DNA of 62,154 nucleotides, taken from NCBI GenBank assembly GCA_900315585.1, contig OMZP01000018.1, positions 1 through 62,154 of the forward strand, in the 5' to 3' direction. The first letter of the stretch is position 1. Each line of letters starts with the position of its first letter. Made by a program: the position numbers and the translations under genes. Source of the stretch: an uncultured Eubacteriales bacterium (GTDB taxonomy: Bacteria > Bacillota > Clostridia > Christensenellales > Aristaeellaceae). Of this stretch, positions 33,001 through 41,498 are shown in pieces. The notes below the pieces were generated by a model. The model made no database searches, was not told the origin of the DNA, and worked only from the letters and a program-made list of their open reading frames with translations.

Positions 33001-33516
33001 AAAGCCTTCCCCTCTGGGGAAGGTGGCACGGCAAAGCCGTGACGGATGAGGTCGACAACCGCCAGCACAGCGCCATGACAAACAAGATCGTTTACAAAGC
33101 ATCCCTCAAATCCCTTGCTCAGGAACTGCGCCGCGAAATGACACGACAGGAGCGTCACCTCTGGTACGACTATCTCAAGACATACCCTGTGGTGTTTCGC
33201 AGGCAGAAGCAGTTCGGAAACTATATCGCAGATTTCTACTGTGCCAAGGCGAGGCTGATCGTCGAAATCGACGGCTCACAGCACTACGAGCCGGAGGGAC
33301 AGGATACAGACCGTAAGCGCGATGCTTACTTGGCGGGGCTTGGCCTGAAAGTGCTTCGATTCAGCAATTACGACATTGACAAGCTCTTTGGATCCGTGTG
33401 TGAGCAAATCGACCAGGTTGTCCATCGGCGGATAACGGAATAAAAAACAAAGGTTTCACCCAGGCGACCTCATCCGACCCGCTGTGCGGGCCACCTTCCC
33501 CAAAGGGGAAGGCCTT
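33001..33516. mobile_element. Foldback element carrying a DUF559 endonuclease gene
   Basis: Left half (33001-33053): AAAGCCTTCCCC-tct-GGGGAAGGTGG, hairpin CACGGC-aaa-GCCGTG, ACGGATGAGGTC. Right half (33466-33516): GACCTCATCCG, hairpin CCCGC-tgt-GCGGG, CCACCTTCCCC-aaa-GGGGAAGGCC. These are the same boxes in the same order as in the gene-less elements at 24196, 31138 and 49928. The DUF559 gene fills the centre with 21 and 22 nt to spare. Mobility is inferred. Confidence 0.55.
33075..33443 (+). CDS. DUF559 domain endonuclease-like protein
   Basis: A 122-aa protein of the DUF559 family, related to the very-short-patch-repair/PD-(D/E)XK endonuclease fold. Visible features: LAQELRREMTRQERHLWYDYL (DNA-contact helix), FRRQKQFGNYIADFYCAKARLIVEIDGSQH with likely catalytic Asp53, Glu64, Asp66 and His70, and the C-terminal VLRFSNYDI. 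No convincing ribosome site precedes the ATG, so expression may be weak or depend on read-through from ispG. Codon use is less GC-rich than its neighbours, suggesting transfer. It separates the GNAT gene from polC and lies exactly between two halves of a dispersed inverted repeat. Confidence 0.85.
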   Translation: MTNKIVYKASLKSLAQELRREMTRQERHLWYDYLKTYPVVFRRQKQFGNYIADFYCAKARLIVEIDGSQHYEPEGQDTDRKRDAYLAGLGLKVLRFSNYDIDKLFGSVCEQIDQVVHRRITE

Positions 33517-33554
33517 GAGGCGCGGATGACATCATACCTATGAAAGGCGAACCT

Positions 33555-36500
33555 ATGGCAGAACTCTGGAAAAACCTGATCGCCCAGGAGGACCCGGCGC
33601 TGGCGGAACGGCTGACGCTGAGCCGGGTGCGCATATCGAAGAAGACGGGACAGATGCGGGTGCGGCTGCGCAGCGACACGCTGCTCAACGACGCCCAGTT
33701 TGAGCGCGCCCAGCGGCTGATCGCGGGCGCGTTTCCCGCTGTGGCCGTGAAGGTGCAGCTGGAGTACCCAGCCCTTCGGGAGCAGGTGCTTCAGGACGTG
33801 ACCCTGGCCAGCCCGGTGATGAAGTCGCTGGTGCGCCACGAGAGCCCCGCCTGCATGCCCTTCATCGACTGGAACGGCAAGGGCTGGGCGCTGGAGGACG
33901 GCGTGCTGACCGTGTGCGTGTCCAGCGCCGAGGGCGCAAGCTTTTTGAAGAGCCGGGGCGTGGACAAGATCCTGGCCCAGAAGCTGAACGACCTGTTCGG
34001 CATCGAGGCCAAGGCCCGCATCCAGATCACCGGAGACGAGGAAAAGCGCATCCAGGCCATCGCCGAGGCCCGGGCGAAGGAGGCGGAGGAAATCGCCGCC
34101 AGCGCCGCCGTCACCGCCGCCAGCCCCCGGCGCAAGGCAGCGCCCAGCGACGCCCTCTACGGCAAGATGATCCACGACCCGGCCATCCCCATGGGCGAGG
34201 TCACCGAGGACGTGGGCCGCTGCACTGTGAAGGGCGAGGTGGTGAGCCTGGACATCAAGGACGCCAAGAACGGCGAAACGAAGATCGTGCTGTTCTCCAT
34301 GACGGACTACACCGGCTCGGTGAACTGCAAGCTGTTTTTGAGCGCCCGCCGCAGCCGGGAGAACGCCGCCAGCGTCCAGACCCAGGCCGAGGCCCTGTCC
34401 GCGGGGCTCAAGCCCGGCCAGTGGGTCAGGGCCCGGGGCAAGTACAGCTACGACAGCTTTTCCAGCCAGATGGTGCTGATGGTGGACGACATCGTGGCCG
34501 CCGAGAAGCCCGTGCGGGAGGACACCGCCCCCCAGAAGCGGGTGGAGCTGCACCTGCACACCAACTACTCCACCATGGACGCCTGCGCCAGCGCCACCGA
34601 CCTCATCAAACAGGCGGCGGCCTGGGGCCACAAGGCCATCGCCATCACGGATCACGGCGTGGTGCAGGCCTTCCCGGAGGCCTTCGGCGCAGCCAAGAAG
34701 AACGGCGTGAAGCTGATCCCCGGCTGCGAGGGCTACCTGATCGACGACGACGCGGGCATCGTGCAAAACGCCGGGGACCAGACCCTGGAGGACGCCTGCT
34801 ACGTGGTGCTGGACGTGGAGACCACGGGCCTCAACACCCGCACCGACGAAATCATCGAGATCGGCGCGGTGCGCATCGAGCGCGGCGTGGAGGTGGCGGA
34901 GTTCTCCGAGCTCATCAACCCCGGCCGTCCCGTGCCCGAGAAGGTGGTGGAGATCACCGGCATCACCTCCGCCATGCTGCGGGACAAGCGCACGCTTTCG
35001 GAGGTCATGCCCGAATTTGCGAAGTTCTGCGAAGGCGCGGTGCTGGTGGCCCACAACGCCAGCTTCGACATGTCCTTCTTCCGGCGCGCCTTCAAGCAGG
35101 CGGGCCTGCCCTTCAGCTTCACCATCGTGGACACCCTGGCCCTGGTGCGCAACCAGTTTCCTCAACTGCGCTCCCACAAGCTGGGCAACATGTGCAAGCA
35201 GCTGGGCATCAGCCTGCTGAACGCCCACCGGGCCGTGCACGACGCCCGGGCCACGGGGCTGATGCTGGTGAAGGTGCTGAACGAAGTGGCCGCCCAGAAG
35301 CAGATCACGCTGCTGGGCCAGCTGAATACCTGCTTCCCCACCGACGCCAGCAAGCAGAGCTATCACATCATCCTGCTGGCCGCCTCCCAGGAGGGCATGA
35401 CGAACCTGTACCGCCTGGTGAGCGAGGGCCATCTGCACTACTTCCACCGCCGCCCCCGCATCCCCCGCAGCCTGATCGCGAAGTATCGCGAGGGGCTGAT
35501 CGTGGGCAGCGCCTGCGAGGCCGGGGAGCTGTTCCAGGCGGTGCTGGACGACAGGGACGAGGCGGAGCTGAAGCGCATCGCCGCCTTCTACGACTACCTG
35601 GAGATTCAGCCCATCGGCAACAACGCCTTCCTCAAGCGGGAGGGCACCATTGCGGATGACGAGGGCCTTCGGGAGCTCAACCGGAAGATCGTGCGCTTGG
35701 GCGAGGCCATGGGCAAGCGGGTCTGCGCCACCGGCGACGTGCACTTTTTGAACCCCACCGACAGCGTCTACCGGGCCATCCTGCTCAACAAGGAGGGCTA
35801 CAAGGACGCCGACGAGCAGCCGCCGCTGTACTTCCGCACCACAAACGAGATGCTGGAGGAGTTCAGCTACCTGGGCCGGGACGTGGCGCGCCGGGTGGTC
35901 GTGGAGAACCCCAACGCCATCGCGGACATGATCGGCGACGTGCGCATTTTCATCCCCCATCCGGAGGGCAAGGAGACCTTCCAGCCCTTCTGGCCGGAGG
36001 CGGAGGGCGAGCTGCGTAAGCTCGTCAACGACAAGGCTCACGACCTCTACGGCGACCCGCTGCCGGAGATCGTGCAGAAGCGCATCGACAAGGAGCTGGG
36101 CGCCATCATCGGCTACGGCTTCTCCACCCTCTACATGATCGCCGTGAAGCTGGTGGCCAAGAGCCTGTCCGACGGCTACATCGTGGGCAGCCGCGGCAGC
36201 GTGGGCTCGTCCCTGGTGGCGTTCCTCTCCGGCATCACGGAGGTCAACGCCCTGCCGCCCCACTACGCCTGCCCGAAGTGCCGCCACACGGAGTTCAACC
36301 CCGACCCCCGCTACACCACCGGCCTGGACCTGCCGCCAAAGGTGTGCCCGGAGTGCGGCGCGCCGATGAACAAGGACGGCTTCAACATCCCCTTCGAGGT
36401 GTTCCTGGGCTTCAAGGGCGACAAGGTGCCCGACATCGACCTGAACTTCTCCGGTGAGTACCAGCCCCGGGCCCACCGCTACATCCAGGAGCTGTTCGGC

Positions 36501-37883
36501 GAGGAATACTGCTTCCGCGCCGGGACCATCGGCACCATCGCGGAAAAGACGGCCTACGGCTATGTATTGAAGTACTGCGAGGAGAAGGGTCTCAGCCTGC
36601 CCAGAGCGGAGATGGAGCGCCTGGCCCGGGGCATCACCGGGGTCAAGCGCACCACCGGCCAGCACCCGGCGGGCATGGTGGTGCTGCCGAAGGAGTATGA
36701 GATCTACCAGTTCACGCCCATCCAGCACCCGGCAGACGACATGACCACCGACACCATCACCACCCACTTCGACTTCAACTCCATGCACGACGTGCTGGTG
36801 AAGCTGGACGTGCTGGGCCACGATGACCCGACCATGCTCCGCAAGCTCCAGGACATCACCGGCATCCCGCCCCAGAAGGTGCCCCTGCACGACCCGGAGG
36901 TGTTTTCAAAGATCATCTCCCTGTTCACCTCCCCGGAGGCCCTGGGCCTCACGGCAGAGCAGCTGGGCGTGGCCGAGAGCGGCACGCTGGGCGTGCCGGA
37001 GTTCGGCACGAGCTTCGTGCGCGGCATGCTGAAGGAGACCCGGCCCAGCACCATGGAGGAGCTGATCCGCATTTCCGGCCTCAGCCACGGCACGGACGTT
37101 TGGCTGGGCAACGCCCAGGACCTGGTGCGCCAGGGCATTCCCCTCAGGGAATGCTTCTGCACCCGCGACGACATCATGAACGCGCTGATCGCCAGCGGCG
37201 TGGAGGCGTCCATGGCTTTCAAGACCATGGAGTCCGTGCGCAAGGGCCGGGGCCTCACCGAGGCCATGGAGGGCGCCATGCGGGACGCAGGCGTGCCGGA
37301 GTGGTACGTGGAGACCTGCAAGAAGATCAAGTACATGTTCCCCAAGGGCCACGCCGTGGCCTACGTCACCATGGCCCTGCGCATCGCCTACTTCAAGATC
37401 TTCTACCCCGCGGCCTACTACTGCTGCTATCTGGCCCGAAACGCCGAGAGCTTCGACGCCACCCGCATGACCACCCGGGACGTTGACGCGCTGCGGGGCA
37501 TGATCGACGACATCAAGGCCCTGGACAAGAGCGAGCGCACCGCCACCAAGGACGACGAGGTGACGATCCTGGAAATCCTGATCGAGATGAACCTGCGGGG
37601 CATCCACATCAAACCCATCGACATCTACAAGTCCCGGGCCGCGGAGTTCATCATCGACGAGGAGGGCGAGATCCTGCCCCCCATCAACTCCCTGCCCGGC
37701 ATCGGCGCCTCGGCGGCCAGCGCCTTCGTGGATGCCCGCCAGGCCGGTCCCTTCATCAGCCAGGACGACATGGTGCGCCGCAAGGTGAGCCAGAGCATGG
37801 TGGACCAGCTGCGCCTCGCCGGCTGCCTGAACGGCATCCCGGAGACCAGCCAGGTGACGCTGTTTGAGTTCGGAGGGATTTAA
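33555..37883 (+). CDS. polC: DNA polymerase III alpha subunit, PolC type
   Basis: The main replicative polymerase of Firmicutes, with its own 3'-5' exonuclease. About 1442 aa: N-terminal domain; OB-fold (KGEVVSLDIKDAKNGETKIVLF, about 220-320); PHP domain split by the exonuclease (VELHLHTNYSTMDACASATDLI and ITDHGVVQAFPEA); DEDD exonuclease (YVVLDVETTGLNTRTDEIIEIG...VLVAHNASFDMSFF); a zinc-binding loop (YACPKCRHTE...VCPECGAPMN); and the polymerase core with PDIDLNFSGEYQ. I prefer ATG 33555 because AAAGGCGA precedes it; ATG 33540 is possible. A 13-bp palindrome spans the stop codon (37868-37894). Confidence 0.97.
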   Translation: MAELWKNLIAQEDPALAERLTLSRVRISKKTGQMRVRLRSDTLLNDAQFERAQRLIAGAFPAVAVKVQLEYPALREQVLQDVTLASPVMKSLVRHESPACMPFIDWNGKGWALEDGVLTVCVSSAEGASFLKSRGVDKILAQKLNDLFGIEAKARIQITGDEEKRIQAIAEARAKEAEEIAASAAVTAASPRRKAAPSDALYGKMIHDPAIPMGEVTEDVGRCTVKGEVVSLDIKDAKNGETKIVLFSMTDYTGSVNCKLFLSARRSRENAASVQTQAEALSAGLKPGQWVRARGKYSYDSFSSQMVLMVDDIVAAEKPVREDTAPQKRVELHLHTNYSTMDACASATDLIKQAAAWGHKAIAITDHGVVQAFPEAFGAAKKNGVKLIPGCEGYLIDDDAGIVQNAGDQTLEDACYVVLDVETTGLNTRTDEIIEIGAVRIERGVEVAEFSELINPGRPVPEKVVEITGITSAMLRDKRTLSEVMPEFAKFCEGAVLVAHNASFDMSFFRRAFKQAGLPFSFTIVDTLALVRNQFPQLRSHKLGNMCKQLGISLLNAHRAVHDARATGLMLVKVLNEVAAQKQITLLGQLNTCFPTDASKQSYHIILLAASQEGMTNLYRLVSEGHLHYFHRRPRIPRSLIAKYREGLIVGSACEAGELFQAVLDDRDEAELKRIAAFYDYLEIQPIGNNAFLKREGTIADDEGLRELNRKIVRLGEAMGKRVCATGDVHFLNPTDSVYRAILLNKEGYKDADEQPPLYFRTTNEMLEEFSYLGRDVARRVVVENPNAIADMIGDVRIFIPHPEGKETFQPFWPEAEGELRKLVNDKAHDLYGDPLPEIVQKRIDKELGAIIGYGFSTLYMIAVKLVAKSLSDGYIVGSRGSVGSSLVAFLSGITEVNALPPHYACPKCRHTEFNPDPRYTTGLDLPPKVCPECGAPMNKDGFNIPFEVFLGFKGDKVPDIDLNFSGEYQPRAHRYIQELFGEEYCFRAGTIGTIAEKTAYGYVLKYCEEKGLSLPRAEMERLARGITGVKRTTGQHPAGMVVLPKEYEIYQFTPIQHPADDMTTDTITTHFDFNSMHDVLVKLDVLGHDDPTMLRKLQDITGIPPQKVPLHDPEVFSKIISLFTSPEALGLTAEQLGVAESGTLGVPEFGTSFVRGMLKETRPSTMEELIRISGLSHGTDVWLGNAQDLVRQGIPLRECFCTRDDIMNALIASGVEASMAFKTMESVRKGRGLTEAMEGAMRDAGVPEWYVETCKKIKYMFPKGHAVAYVTMALRIAYFKIFYPAAYYCCYLARNAESFDATRMTTRDVDALRGMIDDIKALDKSERTATKDDEVTILEILIEMNLRGIHIKPIDIYKSRAAEFIIDEEGEILPPINSLPGIGASAASAFVDARQAGPFISQDDMVRRKVSQSMVDQLRLAGCLNGIPETSQVTLFEFGGI

Positions 37884-37894
37884 TCCCTCCGAAC
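37868..37894 (+). terminator. Palindrome across the polC stop codon
   Basis: GTTCGGAGGGATT and its exact complement meet with a 1-nt centre at the TAA. There is no T run, so it may be an mRNA-end stabiliser rather than a terminator. Confidence 0.45.
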
Positions 37895-37933
37895 CCGAAT
37901 TCTCCGTTCACCTCAAATTCACAAAAAAAGGTA

Positions 37934-37962
37934 TTGACAAACCCCCGGAATTGTATTATAAT
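37934..37962 (+). promoter_or_regulatory. Consensus promoter of tRNA-Ala
   Basis: TTGACA (37934-37939), 17-nt spacer, TATAAT (37957-37962): a perfect sigma-A promoter 20 nt ahead of the tRNA. Confidence 0.9.
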
Positions 37963-37982
37963 AACTCTCGTCGTCAAGACAT

Positions 37983-38059
37983 GGGGCATTAGCTCAGTTG
38001 GCTAGAGCGCTACACTGGCAGTGTAGAGGTCACGAGTTCGAGTCTCGTATGCTCCACCA
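37983..38059 (+). tRNA. tRNA-Ala (anticodon GGC)
   Basis: A 77-nt cloverleaf with encoded CCA. The acceptor GGGGCAT/ATGCTCC contains the G3-U70 wobble pair that identifies alanine tRNAs. D arm GCTC...GAGC, anticodon stem CTACA/TGTAG around loop CTGGCAG, T arm ACGAG-TTCGAGT-CTCGT. It reads GCC and GCU codons. Confidence 0.95.
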
Positions 38060-38094
38060 AAAATCCTGTCATCTCGGTGACAGGATTTCTTTTA
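38060..38094 (+). terminator. Terminator of tRNA-Ala
   Basis: AAATCCTGTCA-tctcgg-TGACAGGATTT, then CTTTTAT. Confidence 0.85.
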
Positions 38095-38194
38095 TACTAA
38101 ACTCAATTAGGATTTGAATGCAGAAGATCCTTCGCTGCGTTCAGGATGACGGGCATATCGATGTCATCCTGAGCGCAGCGAAGGATCTGTTCCA
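38094..38194. repeat. MITE-like left end plus GATCCTTCGC foldback, copy 2
   Basis: ATACTAAACTCAATTAG (38094-38110) matches the terminal repeat of the element at 20403. It is followed by AGATCCTTCGCTGCG...TCAGGATGAC and its complement at 38122-38194. The same two families are adjacent at 20403-20643. Confidence 0.6.
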
Positions 38195-38210
38195 TATCAC
38201 AGAAGCCTTT

Positions 38211-39242
38211 TCATCCCTCGTTCTCGGAGGTCTTTTCCCGGTTCATCAGGCCGAGCACCACCTCGCGGGGGTCCGCGCCGCGGTTGAGGATGGCGTCCAC
38301 CGCTTCGGTGATGGGCATGCTCACGCCGTAGCGCGCGGCCAGCTGTCGGGTCGCCGCCAGCGCGTGGATGCCCTCCACCACCATGCCGATCTGCCGGACG
38401 GCCTCCTTTGGCGGCACGCCCTGGCCGATCAGTTGGCCGCAGCGGTTGTTCCGGCTGTGCCGGCTCGTCGCGGTGACGATCAAATCACCCAGCCCGGCCA
38501 AGCCGCTGAAGGTCTGGCTCCGGCAGCCCATCGCCACGCCCAGGCGCGTGATCTCGACGATGCCCCGGGTGATCAGCGCCGCCTTCGCGTTGTCGCCATA
38601 ACCCAGGCCCGTGGAGATGCCCGCCGCGAGGGCGATGATGTTCTTCACCGCGCCGCAGAGCTCCACGCCCAGGATGTCCTCATTGGTGTAGACGCGCATG
38701 CAGGTGTTCATGAACACATCCTGCACCCGCCGCGCCACGGCAAGGTCCGGGCAGGCGGAGACGATGGTGGTGGGCAGGTCCTGCGCCACCTCTTCCGCGT
38801 GCGTGGGGCCGGAGAGCGCCACCAGGGCGACCTGCGGAGCGCCGTTTCGATCCAGTTCGTCGCGAATCACCTGCGTCATCGTCATAAGGGTGTCCGGCTC
38901 CATGCCCTTTGCCACGTCCACCACGATCTGTCCCCGGGCAATGTGCGGGGCCGCCGCCCGCGCCGTGGCCCGCACGTACACCGAGGGCACCGCGAACAGC
39001 AGCACCTCCCTGCCCCCGCAGGCCTCGGCGATGTCCGTCGTGAAGCGGACCCCGTCGGGAATGACCATCCCCGGCAGGTTCTTCTGCCGCCGCGTCGACG
39101 CGAGCTCGGCGATCTCCTCCGGCAGGGCGGACCACACCGTCACGCCGTGCCCGCTGTTCGCCAGCATGCGCGCCAGGGCGATCCCCCAGGTGCCCGCGCC
39201 CAATATGCCAATGTTCACCCGAACCTGTTCTTCATTTTCCAT
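38211..39242 (-). CDS. gpsA: Glycerol-3-phosphate dehydrogenase [NAD(P)+]
   Basis: GpsA reduces DHAP to sn-glycerol 3-phosphate, the backbone for phospholipids (and so upstream of cdsA chemistry). The 343-aa protein has the NAD site NIGILGAGTWGIALARMLA, VVDVAKGMEPDTL, LSGPTHAEEVAQDLPTT, and the catalytic region GVELCGAVKNIIALAAGISTGLGYGDNAKAALITRG. The ATG at 39242 has AAAGGAG 9 nt upstream. It is monocistronic from its own promoter. Confidence 0.96.
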   Translation of the reverse strand: MENEEQVRVNIGILGAGTWGIALARMLANSGHGVTVWSALPEEIAELASTRRQKNLPGMVIPDGVRFTTDIAEACGGREVLLFAVPSVYVRATARAAAPHIARGQIVVDVAKGMEPDTLMTMTQVIRDELDRNGAPQVALVALSGPTHAEEVAQDLPTTIVSACPDLAVARRVQDVFMNTCMRVYTNEDILGVELCGAVKNIIALAAGISTGLGYGDNAKAALITRGIVEITRLGVAMGCRSQTFSGLAGLGDLIVTATSRHSRNNRCGQLIGQGVPPKEAVRQIGMVVEGIHALAATRQLAARYGVSMPITEAVDAILNRGADPREVVLGLMNREKTSENEG

Positions 39243-39270
39243 CGTTCGCTGCTCCTTTCCAAGCACAACC

Positions 39271-39299
39271 AGTATACCCCATTTTGCCGGTTTGCGCAA
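39271..39299 (-). promoter_or_regulatory. Promoter of gpsA
   Basis: Minus-strand TTGCGC (39294-39299), 17-nt spacer, TATACT (39271-39276). Confidence 0.65.
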
Positions 39300-39349
39300 T
39301 CCCGCGCCTGCCGAGCCCGTCCATTTCCCGCTAAAAAACGTCTTTTCCC

Positions 39350-39379
39350 TTTACAGGCCGCGGGGAGTTATGTTAAAAT
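39350..39379 (+). promoter_or_regulatory. Promoter of pyk
   Basis: TTTACA (39350-39355), 18-nt spacer, TAAAAT (39374-39379). Confidence 0.55.
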
Positions 39380-39437
39380 GATATGTAGAAGGATTTGTCC
39401 AATTCTCCCCACGACAATGACGATATGAGGTGAAAAT

Positions 39438-40850
39438 ATGCGCAAGACCAAGATCATCTGCACCATCGGCCCGGCGAGCCAGTCGGAGGTGGTGCTGTCC
39501 GCGATGTGCGAGGCGGGCATGAACATCGCCCGCATCAACTTCTCCCACGGAACTCACGAGGAGCACCTGCAAAAGGTGGAGACCATCCGCCGGGTGCGGG
39601 AAAAGCTGGACCGGCCCATCGCCATCATGCTGGACACCAAGGGCCCGGAGTACCGCATCAAGACCTTCAGGGACGGCAAGGTGTTCCTGAAGGAGGGCGA
39701 GATGTTCACGCTGTGCGTGAACGACGTGATCGGCGACGAGACGCGGGTGTCCGTCAACTACGCAGGCCTTGCGGAGGACCTGGAGCCGGGCGACAAGGTG
39801 CTGCTGGCCAACGGCCTGCTGGCGCTGGACGTGGAGGCCATCGAGGGCGGCGAGATCCACTGCCGCGTGGCCGTGGGCGGCGAGCTGTCCGACCGCAAGA
39901 GCATGTCCTTCCCCGGCAAGGTGCTGAACCAGGTGTACCTGTCCGAGGCCGACAAGAGCGATTTGCTGTTCGGCATCCAGAACGGCGTGGACTTCGTGGC
40001 CTGCTCCTTCGTGTCCCGCAAGCAGGATCTGCTGGACGTGCGCGACTTCCTGGACGCCAACGGCGGCGAGAAGATCAGCCTGATCGCCAAGCTGGAAAAC
40101 CAGAGCGGCATCGACAACATCGAGGAGATCTGCGAGGCCTGCGAGGGCATCATGATCGGCCGCGGCGACATGGGCGTGGAAATTCCCTACGAGGAGCTGC
40201 CCGCCGTACAGAAGCAGCTGATCACCAAGTGCCGCCTGATCGGCAAGCGGGTCATCACCGCCACGGAGATGCTGGAGTCGATGATCTACAACGCCCGACC
40301 CACCCGCGCCGAAATCTCCGACGTGGCCAACGCCGTGTACGACGGCACCAGCGCCATCATGCTCTCCGGCGAGACCGCCGCGGGCAAGTATCCGGTGGAG
40401 GCCGTGGCCGTGATGGCGAAGATCGCCGAGGCCACCGAGCAGAAGATCGACTACGCCCAGCGTTTCCACGACACCGCCTTCCAGACCCACTCCACCGTGG
40501 ACGCCATCAGCCACGCCGTGTGCGCCATGGCCATTGACGTGGGCGCGAAGGCCATCGTGGCCTGCTCCCTCTCCGGGCGCACCGTGCGCATGATCTCCCG
40601 CTTCCGCGCCCCCGTGGACATCCTGGGCGTCACCACCAGCCAGGCCGCCATGCGCAAGCTGGCCCTCAGCTGGGGCGTGGTTCCGGCCATGAGCATCGAG
40701 TATACCTCCACGGACGTGCTGTTCTTCGTGGCCACCCAGCTGGCCCGGGAGAAGCTGGGCCTGCAGCCCGGGGACAAGATCGTCATCACCGGCGGCGTCA
40801 CCAACGGCAAGAGCGGCAACACGAACCTGATCAAGGTGGAAGTGATCTGA
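39438..40850 (+). CDS. pyk: Pyruvate kinase
   Basis: Final ATP-forming step of glycolysis. The 470-aa protein lacks the extra C-terminal PEP-utiliser-like domain of Bacillus Pyk. Motifs: KIICTIGPASQSE, MNIARINFSHGTHEEH, IMLDTKGPEYRI, SLIAKLENQSGIDN, GIMIGRGDMGVEIP and KRVITATEMLESMIYNARPTRAEISDVANAVYDGT. Glu is found in the KGPEYR position, where many enzymes have KGPEIRT. GAGGTGA precedes the ATG. A separate promoter is present, and pfkA is not adjacent. Confidence 0.97.
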   Translation: MRKTKIICTIGPASQSEVVLSAMCEAGMNIARINFSHGTHEEHLQKVETIRRVREKLDRPIAIMLDTKGPEYRIKTFRDGKVFLKEGEMFTLCVNDVIGDETRVSVNYAGLAEDLEPGDKVLLANGLLALDVEAIEGGEIHCRVAVGGELSDRKSMSFPGKVLNQVYLSEADKSDLLFGIQNGVDFVACSFVSRKQDLLDVRDFLDANGGEKISLIAKLENQSGIDNIEEICEACEGIMIGRGDMGVEIPYEELPAVQKQLITKCRLIGKRVITATEMLESMIYNARPTRAEISDVANAVYDGTSAIMLSGETAAGKYPVEAVAVMAKIAEATEQKIDYAQRFHDTAFQTHSTVDAISHAVCAMAIDVGAKAIVACSLSGRTVRMISRFRAPVDILGVTTSQAAMRKLALSWGVVPAMSIEYTSTDVLFFVATQLAREKLGLQPGDKIVITGGVTNGKSGNTNLIKVEVI

Positions 40851-40855
40851 GAAAA

Positions 40856-40929
40856 ACGTGAAATGGGGACGGTTCTCTTTTCACATTTTGAACGAAAAAC
40901 GTGAAATGAGAACCGTCCCCATTTCACGT
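40856..40929. repeat. REP-like palindrome (GGGGACGGTTCTC)
   Basis: ACGTGAAATGGGGACGGTTC and its complement form a roughly 22-bp stem. The loop repeats part of the CGTGAAAT arm. It lies directly after pyk and may also act as its 3' end. Confidence 0.7.
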
Positions 40930-41003
40930 AGATTGTCATGTCCTGCGGCCTGTTTGTTTTTGCTTTCGCCACAAATTGTTCCAATTTGAAAATGAATTTC
41001 ATA

Positions 41004-41031
41004 TTGACAAATCGCGACAGCGTGGTAAAAT
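41004..41031 (+). promoter_or_regulatory. Promoter of the zinc-type ABC operon
   Basis: TTGACA (41004-41009), 16-nt spacer, TAAAAT (41026-41031). A weak dyad TGAAAatgaaTTTCA lies at 40987-41001 just upstream and might bind a Fur/Zur-type regulator. Confidence 0.65.
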
Positions 41032-41063
41032 AGAGACATTCACTGGGAAAGGAGGGACGGACG

Positions 41064-41375
41064 ATGCTGTTCACAAAACACAGGCGCGCTCTGGCCGTGG
41101 CGCTTTGCGTCGTGACGGTGCTGGCGCTGTTCGTTTCCTCCGCCTACCTCGTGCATGAGGCGACGCACCCCCACTGCTGTGTGGGCAAGGGCTGCCCCGT
41201 CTGCCAGTTCATCGCGCAGATCGAGGAAGTCTTCCGCGGCTTCGGCCTGGCGCTGGCGGCGCTGCTCATGCTGGTCCTCGCGGCCCTGGCGCGCCGGGAG
41301 CGCACTGCGCCTGCCGTCGCCCTGCCCGTCGACCTCGTCACCCTGGTGGGCCAAAAAGTCCGGCTGAACGATTGA
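41064..41375 (+). CDS. Small Cys/His membrane protein leading the metal-uptake operon
   Basis: A 103-aa protein with a membrane helix near residues 8-28, then HEATHPHCCVGKGCPVCQ, and a second helix around residues 55-78. The HxHCC...CxxC cluster between the helices would face outside and could bind zinc or another metal. It is the first gene of an operon with the znuA-, znuC- and znuB-like genes, so a metal-acquisition accessory role is likely but unproven. AAAGGAGG lies 7 nt before the ATG. I do not recognise a named family. Confidence 0.7.
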   Translation: MLFTKHRRALAVALCVVTVLALFVSSAYLVHEATHPHCCVGKGCPVCQFIAQIEEVFRGFGLALAALLMLVLAALARRERTAPAVALPVDLVTLVGQKVRLND

Positions 41376-41498
41376 CCTCCGATTGAAGCAAGGGTTATTG
41401 CACCCCTGCGCCGCCTTTGCGGCGCGGGCGTGTTCGCGCACCCTTGCCTTTTTATGCCCTTTTTCACCTGTCTGAATGAAATATCGGAGGAAAAAACC

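Noticed and set aside
33456..36890. An 1144-codon open frame on the strand opposite polC
   Set aside because: It is the antisense shadow of polC in GC-rich sequence: Val/His/Leu-rich translation, no domain, no ribosome site. Similar long frames opposite the ABC genes, EF-G, hydrogenase, MATE, M24 and glnN genes were dropped for the same reason.
40987..41001. TGAAAatgaaTTTCA as a Fur/Zur box
   Set aside because: The arms are only 5 bp and do not match the Bacillus Zur or Fur consensus well. It is mentioned under the promoter but not called as an operator.
41404..41430. GCGCCGC/GCGGCGC hairpin before the metal-binding-protein gene as a riboswitch or terminator
   Set aside because: A single GC-rich hairpin without a T run or recognised aptamer motif; it may only stabilise the mRNA.
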